From Lachnospiraceae bacterium (GTDB lineage: Bacteria > Bacillota > Clostridia > Lachnospirales > Lachnospiraceae), in NCBI GenBank assembly GCA_016282215.1, contig JAEEKC010000067.1:1-5098 (forward strand): a stretch of 5,098 nucleotides of DNA, in the 5' to 3' direction. Position 1 is the first letter of the stretch. Each line of letters begins with the position of its first letter. The position numbers and the translations under genes were made by a program. Shown one piece after another: positions 1-5,098 of this stretch. Under the pieces are notes generated by a model. That model worked only from the letters and a program-made list of their open reading frames with translations, made no database searches and was not told the DNA's origin.

Positions 1-734
1 CTGATGCCGCTTCTTGCGATCAGGGCAATCGTCTTTCCCTCAATATTCAATGAATTGCTGAAGTTGAAATCTGCTGAGATCCAGCCTGCATAATCATTAT
101 ATTCAGTCTCAGGTAAGGGAACCTGCTTCGTCGGCGCATACTTTTCCTGGAACGCTTTGGATACCAGTCCCATCTGCGACATGGAGATCGGATCTCCCCT
201 GTAATATCCCGAAAGAACGAAATCATAAGTTTTGGTCTCGCCGGCGATCGCCATATCGATAGAGAGCTTTGCACCGATTTCCTCCGGGACGCCGAGAGCC
301 TTCAGCGACAGGTCGCTTAAGACGATCTCGTTTTCTGCCTCCGGCATTTTTCCCACCTCAGGGTAGCAAAATGATCCCTTTGCATCCTCCGGCTCGTAAT
401 AGCAAAACTCCGTACGCTGCTTGACCAGTTTCTCATCATCCGATATTCCAACAATGATCCGATAAGTGATGTCCTTCAGCTTCGGATCATCCTTGATCTG
501 ATCATACTCTGATTGACAAAGATATTTAAATCCAGAATGGAAGGAGCCTCCCACCTGCCTCATGGTTGCCAGCTGAACTTCTTTCAGCATGCTTCCGCCG
601 ACTGTGAAAAGAGACGAGAACAGAAGGGTTGTGAGTATCACGGATGCCACCAGCACCAGATACTTCTTCATATTGGTTTTGATACTGGAAAGGGCCAGAT
701 TATTGATTGCTTTTTTGCTGTTAACTTTATTCAT
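1..734 (-). CDS. FtsX-type ABC transporter permease, N-terminal part (cut by window edge)
   Basis: The reading frame opens at the ATG whose complement is at 732-734 and stays open for 244 codons to the left edge, so the C-terminal part is missing. An SD-like AAAAGGAAAA lies just upstream (740-749). The protein starts with a short basic cytoplasmic tail (MNKVNSKK), then one clear membrane segment at about residues 25-46 (YLVLVASVILTTLLFSSLFTVG). A long soluble, presumably extracytoplasmic, domain follows. It holds a stretch typical of the FtsX/MacB periplasmic-core-like domain: P131-EAENEIVLSDLSLKALGV, an IG at 153-154 and FVLSGYYRG near 172-180. Full-length relatives are usually several hundred residues longer, with further membrane segments carrying the FtsX domain. 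It follows the ABC ATPase on the same strand and is presumably its membrane partner. Substrate is unknown; peptide antibiotic export or resistance is the usual role next to a two-component system. The family call is fairly sure, the substrate is not. Confidence 0.88.
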   Translation of the reverse strand, partial: MNKVNSKKAINNLALSSIKTNMKKYLVLVASVILTTLLFSSLFTVGGSMLKEVQLATMRQVGGSFHSGFKYLCQSEYDQIKDDPKLKDITYRIIVGISDDEKLVKQRTEFCYYEPEDAKGSFCYPEVGKMPEAENEIVLSDLSLKALGVPEEIGAKLSIDMAIAGETKTYDFVLSGYYRGDPISMSQMGLVSKAFQEKYAPTKQVPLPETEYNDYAGWISADFNFSNSLNIEGKTIALIARSGI

Positions 735-739
735 TGTTG

Positions 740-749
740 TTTTCCTTTT
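740..749 (-). promoter_or_regulatory. Ribosome binding site of the permease gene
   Basis: The minus strand reads AAAAGGAAAA ending 5 bases before the ATG. It is a weaker SD than those of the ATPase (GGAGG) and the regulator (AGGAG). It supports the ATG at 734 as the start, because the next in-frame ATGs fall inside or after the membrane segment's basic flank. Confidence 0.6.
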
Positions 750-773
750 ATTTTTCAGTAATTTGTTTAATAA

Positions 774-852
774 TTCATCGGCCACATTTTCTCATACCGA
801 ATTATTTAACTTTCCTATCTATGATTTATAGTAGCTATCGCTTTTTCATATC
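774..852 (-). repeat. Intergenic element, copy 3 (upstream of permease)
   Basis: Read on the minus strand, this stretch carries TATGAAAAAGCGATAG, then 33 bases, then TTCGGTATGAGAAAA followed by GCCGA. The MATE leader at 3653-3728 carries TATGAAACAGCGATAG, then 32 bases, then TCCGGTATGAAAAAA followed by GCCGA. Order and spacing are kept to within one base, although the middle has diverged. In both places the element points toward a downstream gene start, here about 40 bases before the permease ATG. It may be a spread intergenic repeat, a regulator target or a structured leader RNA. The sequence alone does not decide. Confidence 0.6.
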
Positions 853-877
853 GAAGTTTACAATGCACTTGTTTTAT

Positions 878-1540
878 TCACACGATATGTCCGTCTTCGA
901 TCCGAATCGTCCGGTCCGCCATCTGTGCGATCTCATCATTATGTGTGATCATCACAATCGTCTGATTGTATTTTTTTCCGGTTGTTTTCAAAAGTCCCAG
1001 CACGTCCTGACTGGTCTTGCTGTCCAGGTTTCCCGTCGGCTCATCCGCCAGGATGATCGCCGGTTTGGAAGCAAGGGCCCTTGCGATGGCAACTCTCTGC
1101 TGCTGTCCTCCCGAAAGTTTGGAAGGAAGTACCTTCAGCTTTGACTGAATCCCGAGGGTTTCGATCACGTTTGTCACGAAATCTTTGTCTACCTGCTTGC
1201 CGTCCAGCTGGATTGGAAGGATGATGTTGTCATAGACGCTGATCGAAGGAACCAGGTTGAAACTCTGGAAGATAAATCCGATCTTCCTGCGTCTGAAGAT
1301 GCAAAGCTCATCACCCTTCAGTTTCGATATATCTTTATCATCGATGATCACGGTTCCCGAAGTCGGCGTATCCAGGCCGCCCAGCATGTGAAGCAGTGTT
1401 GACTTTCCACTTCCGCTGGTCCCTATGATACTTACAAACTCGCCCCGCTCTACGGTAAGGGAAACACCGTCAAGCGCCTTCACAAGCGTGTCATCCTGTC
1501 CATAATGTTTTGTCAGATTTTCTGCTACCAGAATACTCAT
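878..1540 (-). CDS. ABC transporter ATP-binding protein, MacB/LolD/BceA type
   Basis: This 220-residue protein has every motif of a working ABC ATPase. Walker A is GTSGSGKST at residues 40-48, the Q-loop glutamine is in FIFQSFNLVPS (Q92), and the signature is LSGGQQQRV at 142-150. Walker B is IILADE at 162-167, the D-loop is NLDS at 171-174, and the H-loop histidine is H200 in MITHN. The LGGLDTPTSG and GFIFQSFNLVP stretches are characteristic of the subfamily that powers FtsX-type permeases (MacB, LolD, FtsE, BceA). It would form a cytoplasmic dimer on the permease encoded downstream. The length is normal. The start is fixed by GGAGG eight bases before the ATG. It has its own upstream control region, cut off from the kinase gene by a terminator, so its expression is likely set separately, plausibly by the neighbouring response regulator. 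Confidence 0.95.
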   Translation of the reverse strand: MSILVAENLTKHYGQDDTLVKALDGVSLTVERGEFVSIIGTSGSGKSTLLHMLGGLDTPTSGTVIIDDKDISKLKGDELCIFRRRKIGFIFQSFNLVPSISVYDNIILPIQLDGKQVDKDFVTNVIETLGIQSKLKVLPSKLSGGQQQRVAIARALASKPAIILADEPTGNLDSKTSQDVLGLLKTTGKKYNQTIVMITHNDEIAQMADRTIRIEDGHIV

Positions 1541-1548
1541 TTTTCATG

Positions 1549-1553
1549 CCTCC
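1549..1553 (-). promoter_or_regulatory. Ribosome binding site of the ABC ATPase gene
   Basis: The minus strand has a perfect GGAGG with an eight-base gap to the ATG at 1540. It is the strongest SD in the window and fixes the start codon. Confidence 0.85.
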
Positions 1554-1629
1554 GAATTGAATGTTTGTTTGTTTTTGTTTTACTCTGAAATCAGATTAAC
1601 ACAAGACTCTTACCAGAATATTTCCGAAA

Positions 1630-1647
1630 TCTTTCACCTTTGAAAGA
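1630..1647. promoter_or_regulatory. Perfect 7-4-7 inverted repeat, candidate operator
   Basis: The sequence reads TCTTTCA-CCTT-TGAAAGA, two perfect 7-base arms around a 4-base spacer, about 90 bases upstream of the ATPase start. BceR-type response regulators that control peptide-resistance ABC transporters bind inverted repeats with a 4-base spacer, and this has the same geometry though not the same bases. It overlaps the first unit of the 16-bp repeat array. A regulator dimer site is the likeliest reading; a short RNA hairpin is possible. Confidence 0.5.
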
Positions 1648-1715
1648 ATTCAAGTTCAAAAGAATTCGAATATACAAGAATCTAAGTTCAAAAGAATTCG
1701 GGTTTACAAGAATCA
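1636..1715. repeat. Five tandem 16-bp imperfect repeats upstream of the ABC operon
   Basis: Units start at 1636, 1652, 1668, 1684 and 1700 with no gaps. All five have AAGAAT at columns 9-14 and T at column 4. Units 1652 and 1684 are identical (aagttcaaaagaattc). Units 1668 and 1700 share 12 of 16 bases, so there is also a 32-bp A-B-A-B order. On the coding strand the core reads ATTCTT. The array starts at the terminator T-tract and ends about 95 bases before the ATPase ATG, a typical place for multiple activator sites. No spacers are present, so it is not a CRISPR array. Confidence 0.8.
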
Positions 1716-1749
1716 AAAAAGTGCAGCAGGGTCTTATCCCGCTGCACTT
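1715..1749 (-). terminator. Intrinsic terminator of the regulator-kinase operon
   Basis: On the minus strand an AAGTGCAGCGGG arm pairs with CCC-T-GCTGCACTT across a six-base ATAAGA loop, a 12-bp stem with one bulged T. The stem runs straight into six T residues (A at 1715-1720 on the plus strand). It lies about 73 bases after the kinase stop codon. The other strand has no T-tract after the stem, so termination is expected only for minus-strand transcripts. Confidence 0.92.
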
Positions 1750-1821
1750 AAGAGTATTGTTACTTGTATTATTCTAAATCTTCACAAGCAATCCCGGTCC
1801 GATATATGCTGACTTAAGTTC

Positions 1822-2676
1822 TCATCTTCTCAGATAGACGATCAACTCTCCGCCTTCCCTTTTATTATTCGGAACGACTTTGATATAGCCGTCTTCTTTG
1901 GCTACAATCTCCCTGGTCAGATAAAGTCCTATCCCAACGCCTTCCTCCTGCTGCACCTCGCTCCCGCGAAAGAACCTTCCGAAGATCCTGGCTGTATCTT
2001 CCTCACTGATTCCGGGACCGTTATCGATCACATGGATTGCCTGATACATCTCGAACTGCTCCACAAAGACCTCGATCGCCCCATTTTCAGGCGTATACTT
2101 TACCGCATTGTCGAGAATATTGATCAGCGCCTCATTTGTCCACTTCAGGTCAAACAACGCCTTCAGGGTTTCATCCTTCTTATGCGTGATCGTTATATGC
2201 TTCAGCTTCGCCTTGGACTCGATCGCAGATATGGATGTCGCGATCAGTTTATCAACCTGCTCTTCTTTCGGCACGACCGCCAGCGTTCCGTTTTCCAGAC
2301 GTGACAGCTTAGTGAGGGAATCGATCAGAAACTCCAGCCGGACGTTCTGTCGATCTATCATGGCCGCATAGCTGCCGATCTTCTCAATGGACGCCTTCTC
2401 GCCGCGGGCCGCTTCTTCCTTCAGAAGTTCCGTGTACATCTTAATGTTGGTCATGGGCGTCTTTGTCTGATGGGATATATCAGATATGAACTCCTCCAGC
2501 CTGTGCCTCTCCGCCTCCAGATTCTGATTGGACAGAACCGAGCTGCCGAGGAATTCCTTCCATCTGGATTCCAACCGCGAAAGCCTGCTCTCATCATATT
2601 CACTTTCAACAAAATTGCCTTCAATAGCAGAATCGAGCATTTCCTCGAGTCTGGCTATCGTTTTATTTTCGAACAT
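1822..2676 (-). CDS. Soluble sensor histidine kinase of a two-component system
   Basis: With the start at 2676 the protein has 284 residues. A short N-terminal helical region with a likely coiled coil (about 5-62) leads into the dimerisation and phosphoacceptor helix, ISDISHQTKTPMTN, with the phosphorylated histidine at H69. The ATP-binding domain follows: N-box NEALINILDNAVKYT (181-195), G1 DNGPG (218-222), F-box IFGRFFRG (231-238) and G2 GVGIGL (246-251). All catalytic motifs are intact. I see no membrane segment or signal peptide, so the sensing input is not obvious; it may get its signal from a partner membrane protein. A longer start at 2715 would overlap the regulator gene by 26 bases. 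The ATG at 2676 is preferred because GAAGGA sits seven bases before it and it follows the regulator stop by 13 bases. It is cotranscribed with that regulator, its presumed partner. Confidence 0.93.
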   Translation of the reverse strand: MFENKTIARLEEMLDSAIEGNFVESEYDESRLSRLESRWKEFLGSSVLSNQNLEAERHRLEEFISDISHQTKTPMTNIKMYTELLKEEAARGEKASIEKIGSYAAMIDRQNVRLEFLIDSLTKLSRLENGTLAVVPKEEQVDKLIATSISAIESKAKLKHITITHKKDETLKALFDLKWTNEALINILDNAVKYTPENGAIEVFVEQFEMYQAIHVIDNGPGISEEDTARIFGRFFRGSEVQQEEGVGIGLYLTREIVAKEDGYIKVVPNNKREGGELIVYLRR

Positions 2677-2689
2677 AACGCTTCCTTCA

Positions 2690-3391
2690 TCAGTCGAACC
2701 TGTATCCCTGTCCATACACCGTGCTGATATGCTTCACCTCCACGCCGCTGTCGATCTTGCTTCGCAGACGGTTGATGGTAACCGACAGGGCATTTTCATC
2801 CACGAACTCACCGTCGTTTCCCCAGAGCCTGTCCATCAAAAGATTCCGGGTAAGCACCCGACCTTTATTATCCAGAAAGATCTTCAGAAGCCTTTGCTCA
2901 TTGACGCTCAAAATGATCTCATCATTGTTCTTCTTAAAGATCAGCTGATCAAAATCAAAGGTCATATCATCCAGTTCATAAACCAGTGACTTTGTGCCGG
3001 ACTCATTTCCGCCCGCTGCCTCGCCGGCAAACTCACTTCTCCTGATCAAAGCGGCAACTCTGGCTCTGAGCACTGCAAGACTGAACGGTTTTGTGAGAAA
3101 ATCATCCGCTCCCAGCGTCAAGCCCGTCACCTCATCCATTTCCAGGTCATTTGCCGTCAGGATCAGCACAGGGACATGACTTTTCTCGCGGACAAACTTC
3201 AGATAATCATAGCCGCTGCCATCCGGAAGATTCAGATCCAGGATGATGAGACTGAGCCCGTCACCATAGTTCAGAAAACCCGTCTTCGCATCTTTTATCG
3301 TATATTCCTTTTGAAAGGTATTCCCGTCACCAAGTGTGATCGCAACGCCCTCGCTGAGAGAACGGTCATCTTCTACTATCTGTATATTCAC
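2690..3391 (-). CDS. OmpR/PhoB-family response regulator
   Basis: The protein has 233 residues. The N-terminal receiver domain carries the acidic pair (E7, D8, D9 in IVEDD), the phosphoacceptor D52 in LDLNLPDG, T79 in LTAND, and the K101-P102 pair in LTKPF. A linker of about 20 residues leads to a C-terminal winged-helix DNA-binding domain (about 138-233). Its end, DENALSVTINRLRSKI...ISTVYGQGYRFD, is typical of OmpR/PhoB proteins. It should take phosphate from the kinase encoded 13 bases downstream and bind DNA as a dimer at direct or inverted repeats. The start is the GTG at 3391, with AGGAG seven bases upstream. A longer frame from the ATG at 3460 adds 23 residues that fit no receiver domain and run across the likely promoter. 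Likely targets are the repeats in front of the ABC ATPase gene. Confidence 0.94.
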   Translation of the reverse strand: MNIQIVEDDRSLSEGVAITLGDGNTFQKEYTIKDAKTGFLNYGDGLSLIILDLNLPDGSGYDYLKFVREKSHVPVLILTANDLEMDEVTGLTLGADDFLTKPFSLAVLRARVAALIRRSEFAGEAAGGNESGTKSLVYELDDMTFDFDQLIFKKNNDEIILSVNEQRLLKIFLDNKGRVLTRNLLMDRLWGNDGEFVDENALSVTINRLRSKIDSGVEVKHISTVYGQGYRFD

Positions 3392-3398
3392 GTATGAT

Positions 3399-3403
3399 CT
3401 CCT
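3399..3403 (-). promoter_or_regulatory. Ribosome binding site that fixes the GTG start of the response regulator
   Basis: The minus strand reads AGGAG seven bases before GTG (3391-3389). This is the reason for preferring GTG over the ATG 69 bases upstream, which has no SD. Confidence 0.85.
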
Positions 3404-3425
3404 GTCATTGTTTTTTTCCTGTATG

Positions 3426-3434
3426 ATATTACCA
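3426..3434 (-). promoter_or_regulatory. Extended -10 promoter of the regulator-kinase operon
   Basis: The minus strand reads TGG-TAATAT, an extended -10 (TGn plus five of six matches to TATAAT). No recognisable -35 lies at the right distance, which extended -10 promoters tolerate. It would start a leader of roughly 28 bases before the GTG start. It lies inside the region that the longer regulator start would translate. Confidence 0.5.
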
Positions 3435-3534
3435 CAAAGATATAGGATATGGGTAGACAAATCACCGGATCTTCCAAATTAATTTTCCAAAACAAAAAAG
3501 TCTCCGCTTTCAGTATCGGATCCTAAAACTCATA

Positions 3535-3563
3535 TTGATTTTTACGAAAACTTCAAGTAAGAT
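3535..3563 (+). promoter_or_regulatory. Candidate sigma-A type promoter of the MATE gene
   Basis: TTGATT at 3535-3540 and TAAGAT at 3558-3563 are separated by exactly 17 bases. Transcription from here would start near 3570 and give an unusually long untranslated leader of about 185 bases. Both hexamers are imperfect, so another start closer to the gene is possible. Confidence 0.5.
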
Positions 3564-3637
3564 GAAACAATGCAGTTACAGCCCGGGTATCATAAAGCTC
3601 GACACAAAAAATCCGGAAAACGGCATGAATGATAGAT
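3560..3637 (+). repeat. Intergenic element, copy 1 (MATE leader, diverged)
   Basis: The stretch begins ATGAAACAATGCAGTTACA, which lines up with ATGAAACAGCGATAGTACA of copy 2 with one gap. A TCCGG block follows 50 bases after the first ATGA, against 47 in copy 2 and 48 in copy 3. It ends CGGCATGAATGATAG, which resembles the GGCCGATGAATTAT end of copy 3. The match is weaker than that between copies 2 and 3, so common origin is less sure. The 5' end overlaps the -10 of the candidate MATE promoter. Confidence 0.4.
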
Positions 3638-3650
3638 TGGCATAAGACCA

Positions 3651-3728
3651 GCTATGAAACAGCGATAGTACAAAACCTAAGATAAATTGCTAGTGTAAAG
3701 TCCGGTATGAAAAAACCGAGCCGAACAA
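3651..3728 (+). repeat. Intergenic element, copy 2 (MATE leader)
   Basis: This is the best match to copy 3 in front of the permease gene: TATGAAACAGCGATAG, 32 bases, TCCGGTATGAAAAAA, then GCCGAACAA. It contains two small hairpins, GCTAT/ATAGT (3651-3655 with 3665-3669, loop GAAACAGCG) and CGGT/ACCG (3703-3706 with 3715-3718, loop ATGAAAAA). The element ends about 14 bases before the MATE SD. Confidence 0.6.
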
Positions 3729-3742
3729 GTACGAATCAATTA

Positions 3743-3749
3743 AGAGGGA
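3743..3749 (+). promoter_or_regulatory. Ribosome binding site of the MATE gene
   Basis: AGAGGGA lies six bases before the ATG at 3756. The spacer contains the 8-base palindrome GATCGATC (3748-3755). It favours this ATG over the in-frame ATG four codons later. Confidence 0.75.
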
Positions 3750-3755
3750 TCGATC

Positions 3756-5098
3756 ATGGAACAAACCATGTCAGATAAACAGATATACAAACAGGTCAGT
3801 GTGGTGGCGCTTCCCATCATTCTACAGAACATCCTGGATGCCTCCGTAAATAGCGCGGATGTGCTGATGCTCAATACCGTGGGACAGGATGCCGTCAGTG
3901 CGGTTTCCCTGGCAAACAGCATGGTGGGCATTCTTTTCATGTTCCTGTTCGGCATAGGTACCGGGATTGCCATGCTGGCAGCCCAGTACTATGGAAAAGG
4001 GGATCTTTCCACCATCGAAAAGATCGAAGGGATCGGTCTGCGTTTCGGCTTTGCCATTGCGATCTTAGGCGCAGCCATGTGCATTGCGATCCCGGATAAA
4101 CTCATGTATATCTATACAAATGATGAGACACTGATCGAGATCGGTGCCCGCTACCTGGTATGGATTGCTCCCGGTCTTTTATTTTGGGCGGCCAGCGCTG
4201 TCTATACCTCGATCCTTCGCTGTATCGGAAAAGTGGCTGTCAGCACGGCGCTCGAAGCCTTTGCCCTGATCAGCAACGTATGCCTGAATGCGGTCTTTAT
4301 CTTTGGTCTGTTCGGCGCTCCGAAGCTGGGTGTCGTGGGCGTTGCCCTGGCGACCACCTTAAGCCGTCTTTTGCATATGCTCGGTTGTATCGCGGTATCT
4401 GCGACCAATCCGGGCGTGAAGTTCACCCTTCGCACGATTTTTGAGCGCCATAAACTGCTGGAACGGGATTTTATCAAAATGTCCCTGCCTGCCATCGGCA
4501 ACGATCTTGCCTGGGGACTTGCTTTTTCCGTCTATTCCATGATCATCGGCCATTTGGGCAGCGATGCGGTTGCCGCTTATTCCATCGTCAATGTGGTCAT
4601 GCGGCTGGGCACTGTTCTTTGCTACGGCGTGGGCTCTGCCTCCGGCATCATCGTCGGCCAGATCCTCGGGACCGGAAATACAGAAAACGGCGTCCGCGCC
4701 GGCCATATCTGCCTGCGGCTTGCCGTGCTGACAGGCGCCATCGGCGGACTGATCGTTCTTGCGCTCCGCCCCTTCGCCCTTTCCCACGCTTCCTTTACGG
4801 ATGCGGCGCTTGACTATCTGCAGTTCATGCTGCTCATCAATACATACTATGTCATGGGTACCGCAGTCAACACCTGTTTGATCGCCGGTGTTTTTCGCGC
4901 GGGCGGCGACAGCCGCTTCGGCTTTATCTGTGACGTGATCGACATGTGGGTATATGCGGTTCCTTTAGGGCTTTTATCAGCCTTTGTCTTCAAGCTCCCG
5001 GTCAAAGTCGTATACTTCCTTCTTTGCACCGACGAATTCGTAAAATGGCCCTGGGTACTCAGGCACTTTTACAGCCATAAGTGGGCCAGGGACATTAC
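3756..5098 (+). CDS. MATE-family multidrug efflux protein (3' end cut by window edge)
   Basis: The frame is open for 447 codons to the right edge with no stop. MATE proteins are usually about 440-460 residues, so only the last few are missing. It is a hydrophobic, multi-spanning membrane protein with two similar halves. The N-half has LPIILQNILDASVNSADVLMLNTVGQDAVSAV (about 19-50, with D35 where the family often has a functional acidic residue in helix 1) and GTGIAMLAAQYYGKGD (68-83). The C-half repeats this pattern with LPAIGNDLAWGLAFSVYSMIIGHLGSDAVAAYSIVN (244-279) and GSASGIIVGQILGTGN (293-308). AGVFRAGGDSRFGF (377-390) is a further family hallmark. It would export drugs or metabolites in exchange for H+ or Na+ across the cytoplasmic membrane; substrate and ion are not visible. 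It is divergent from the two-component genes and has its own promoter and leader. The 3' half appears richer in GC than the rest of the window. Confidence 0.93.
   Translation, partial: MEQTMSDKQIYKQVSVVALPIILQNILDASVNSADVLMLNTVGQDAVSAVSLANSMVGILFMFLFGIGTGIAMLAAQYYGKGDLSTIEKIEGIGLRFGFAIAILGAAMCIAIPDKLMYIYTNDETLIEIGARYLVWIAPGLLFWAASAVYTSILRCIGKVAVSTALEAFALISNVCLNAVFIFGLFGAPKLGVVGVALATTLSRLLHMLGCIAVSATNPGVKFTLRTIFERHKLLERDFIKMSLPAIGNDLAWGLAFSVYSMIIGHLGSDAVAAYSIVNVVMRLGTVLCYGVGSASGIIVGQILGTGNTENGVRAGHICLRLAVLTGAIGGLIVLALRPFALSHASFTDAALDYLQFMLLINTYYVMGTAVNTCLIAGVFRAGGDSRFGFICDVIDMWVYAVPLGLLSAFVFKLPVKVVYFLLCTDEFVKWPWVLRHFYSHKWARDI

Larger units (their letters stand above)
735..877. other. Intergenic gap between ABC ATPase and permease genes
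   Basis: This 143-base AT-rich gap separates two genes that in this family are usually overlapping or only a few bases apart. I see no terminator with a T-tract and no convincing promoter in it. Most of it (about 774-852) is one copy of an intergenic element also found in front of the MATE gene. The resemblance may extend weakly up to the ATPase stop codon. The two genes could still be cotranscribed through it. Confidence 0.6.
1541..1821. other. Control region between kinase terminator and ABC ATPase
   Basis: This 281-base non-coding stretch holds, in minus-strand order, about 70 bases of featureless 3' trailer after the kinase stop, an intrinsic terminator, a five-unit array of 16-bp repeats, a perfect 7-4-7 palindrome, and an AT-rich leader with a GGAGG site before the ATPase. 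I find no good -35/-10 pair for the ATPase. Weak -10-like hexamers (for example TATTCT, complement around 1616-1621) lie downstream of the repeats. A missing -35 would suit a promoter that needs an activator, but this is inference. Confidence 0.6.
3392..3755. other. Divergent intergenic region between response regulator and MATE gene
   Basis: These 364 bases contain no supported gene. The left part holds the regulator's SD and extended -10 promoter (minus strand). About 3440-3530 is AT-rich and shows nothing convincing. From 3535 on come a plus-strand promoter candidate, two copies of the intergenic element, several small hairpins with A-rich loops, and the MATE SD. Sites bound by one regulator could in principle affect both directions. 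Confidence 0.6.

Noticed and set aside
734..1144. 136-residue open frame on the plus strand
   Set aside because: It is antisense to the clear ABC ATPase and the gap, has no SD or recognisable domain, and reads as a shadow of the real gene.
1636..1715. CRISPR array
   Set aside because: Units are only 16 bp, directly adjacent and imperfect, with no unique spacers and no cas genes nearby.
1652..1715. Phased A-tract curvature as the explanation of the repeats
   Set aside because: The A runs recur every 16 bp, about one and a half helical turns, so their bends would largely cancel rather than add.
2677..2715. Thirteen-residue N-terminal extension of the histidine kinase
   Set aside because: It would overlap the regulator gene by 26 bases and has no good SD, whereas the ATG at 2676 has GAAGGA at proper spacing.
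3392..3460. N-terminal extension of the response regulator from the ATG at 3460
   Set aside because: The extra 23 residues do not belong to a receiver domain, there is no SD before that ATG, and the stretch carries the likely -10. GTG at 3391 has AGGAG at ideal spacing and starts directly with VNIQIVEDD.
3493..3530. Second terminator on the minus strand upstream of the regulator (TCCG/CGGA with a following T run)
   Set aside because: The stem is only four base pairs with a ten-base loop, the T run is offset from it, and no minus-strand gene upstream within the window needs it.
4359..4787. 142-residue open frame on the minus strand inside the MATE gene
   Set aside because: The sense strand encodes an unbroken, recognisable MATE protein. 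The antisense product is low-complexity and family-less, as expected from GC-rich coding DNA.

Overview
The window looks like chromosomal DNA from a low-to-mid GC Firmicute, most likely a clostridium of the Lachnospiraceae type. This is inferred from strong AGGAG/GGAGG ribosome binding sites, a GTG start used with a good SD, an intrinsic terminator with a clear T-tract, and the style of the two-component and ABC proteins. No marker gene fixes the taxon.

Layout. Four genes lie on the minus strand and one on the plus strand. Reading the minus strand in transcription order: an OmpR/PhoB-family response regulator (3391 to 2690), a membrane-free sensor histidine kinase (2676 to 1822), an intrinsic terminator (1749 to 1715), a repeat-rich control region, an ABC-transporter ATPase of the MacB/LolD/BceA type (1540 to 878), a 143-base gap, and the start of an FtsX-type ABC permease (734 to beyond the left edge). 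Divergent from the regulator, on the plus strand, is a MATE-family multidrug efflux protein (3756 to beyond the right edge, nearly complete) behind a long leader.

How it may work together. Two-component systems beside ABC transporters of this kind usually sense an envelope stress, often a peptide antibiotic, and switch on the transporter. The terminator separates regulator/kinase from transporter, so the ABC genes need their own promoter. Exactly there lie five 16-bp tandem repeats and a perfect 7-4-7 palindrome, the natural candidates for the response-regulator target. The MATE gene may be a second, independently controlled export gene.

The least expected feature is an intergenic element of about 75 bp, seen in three imperfect copies: two in tandem in the MATE leader and one, in the same orientation relative to the downstream gene, between the ATPase and permease genes. 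I do not recognise it as a known riboswitch or repeat family.
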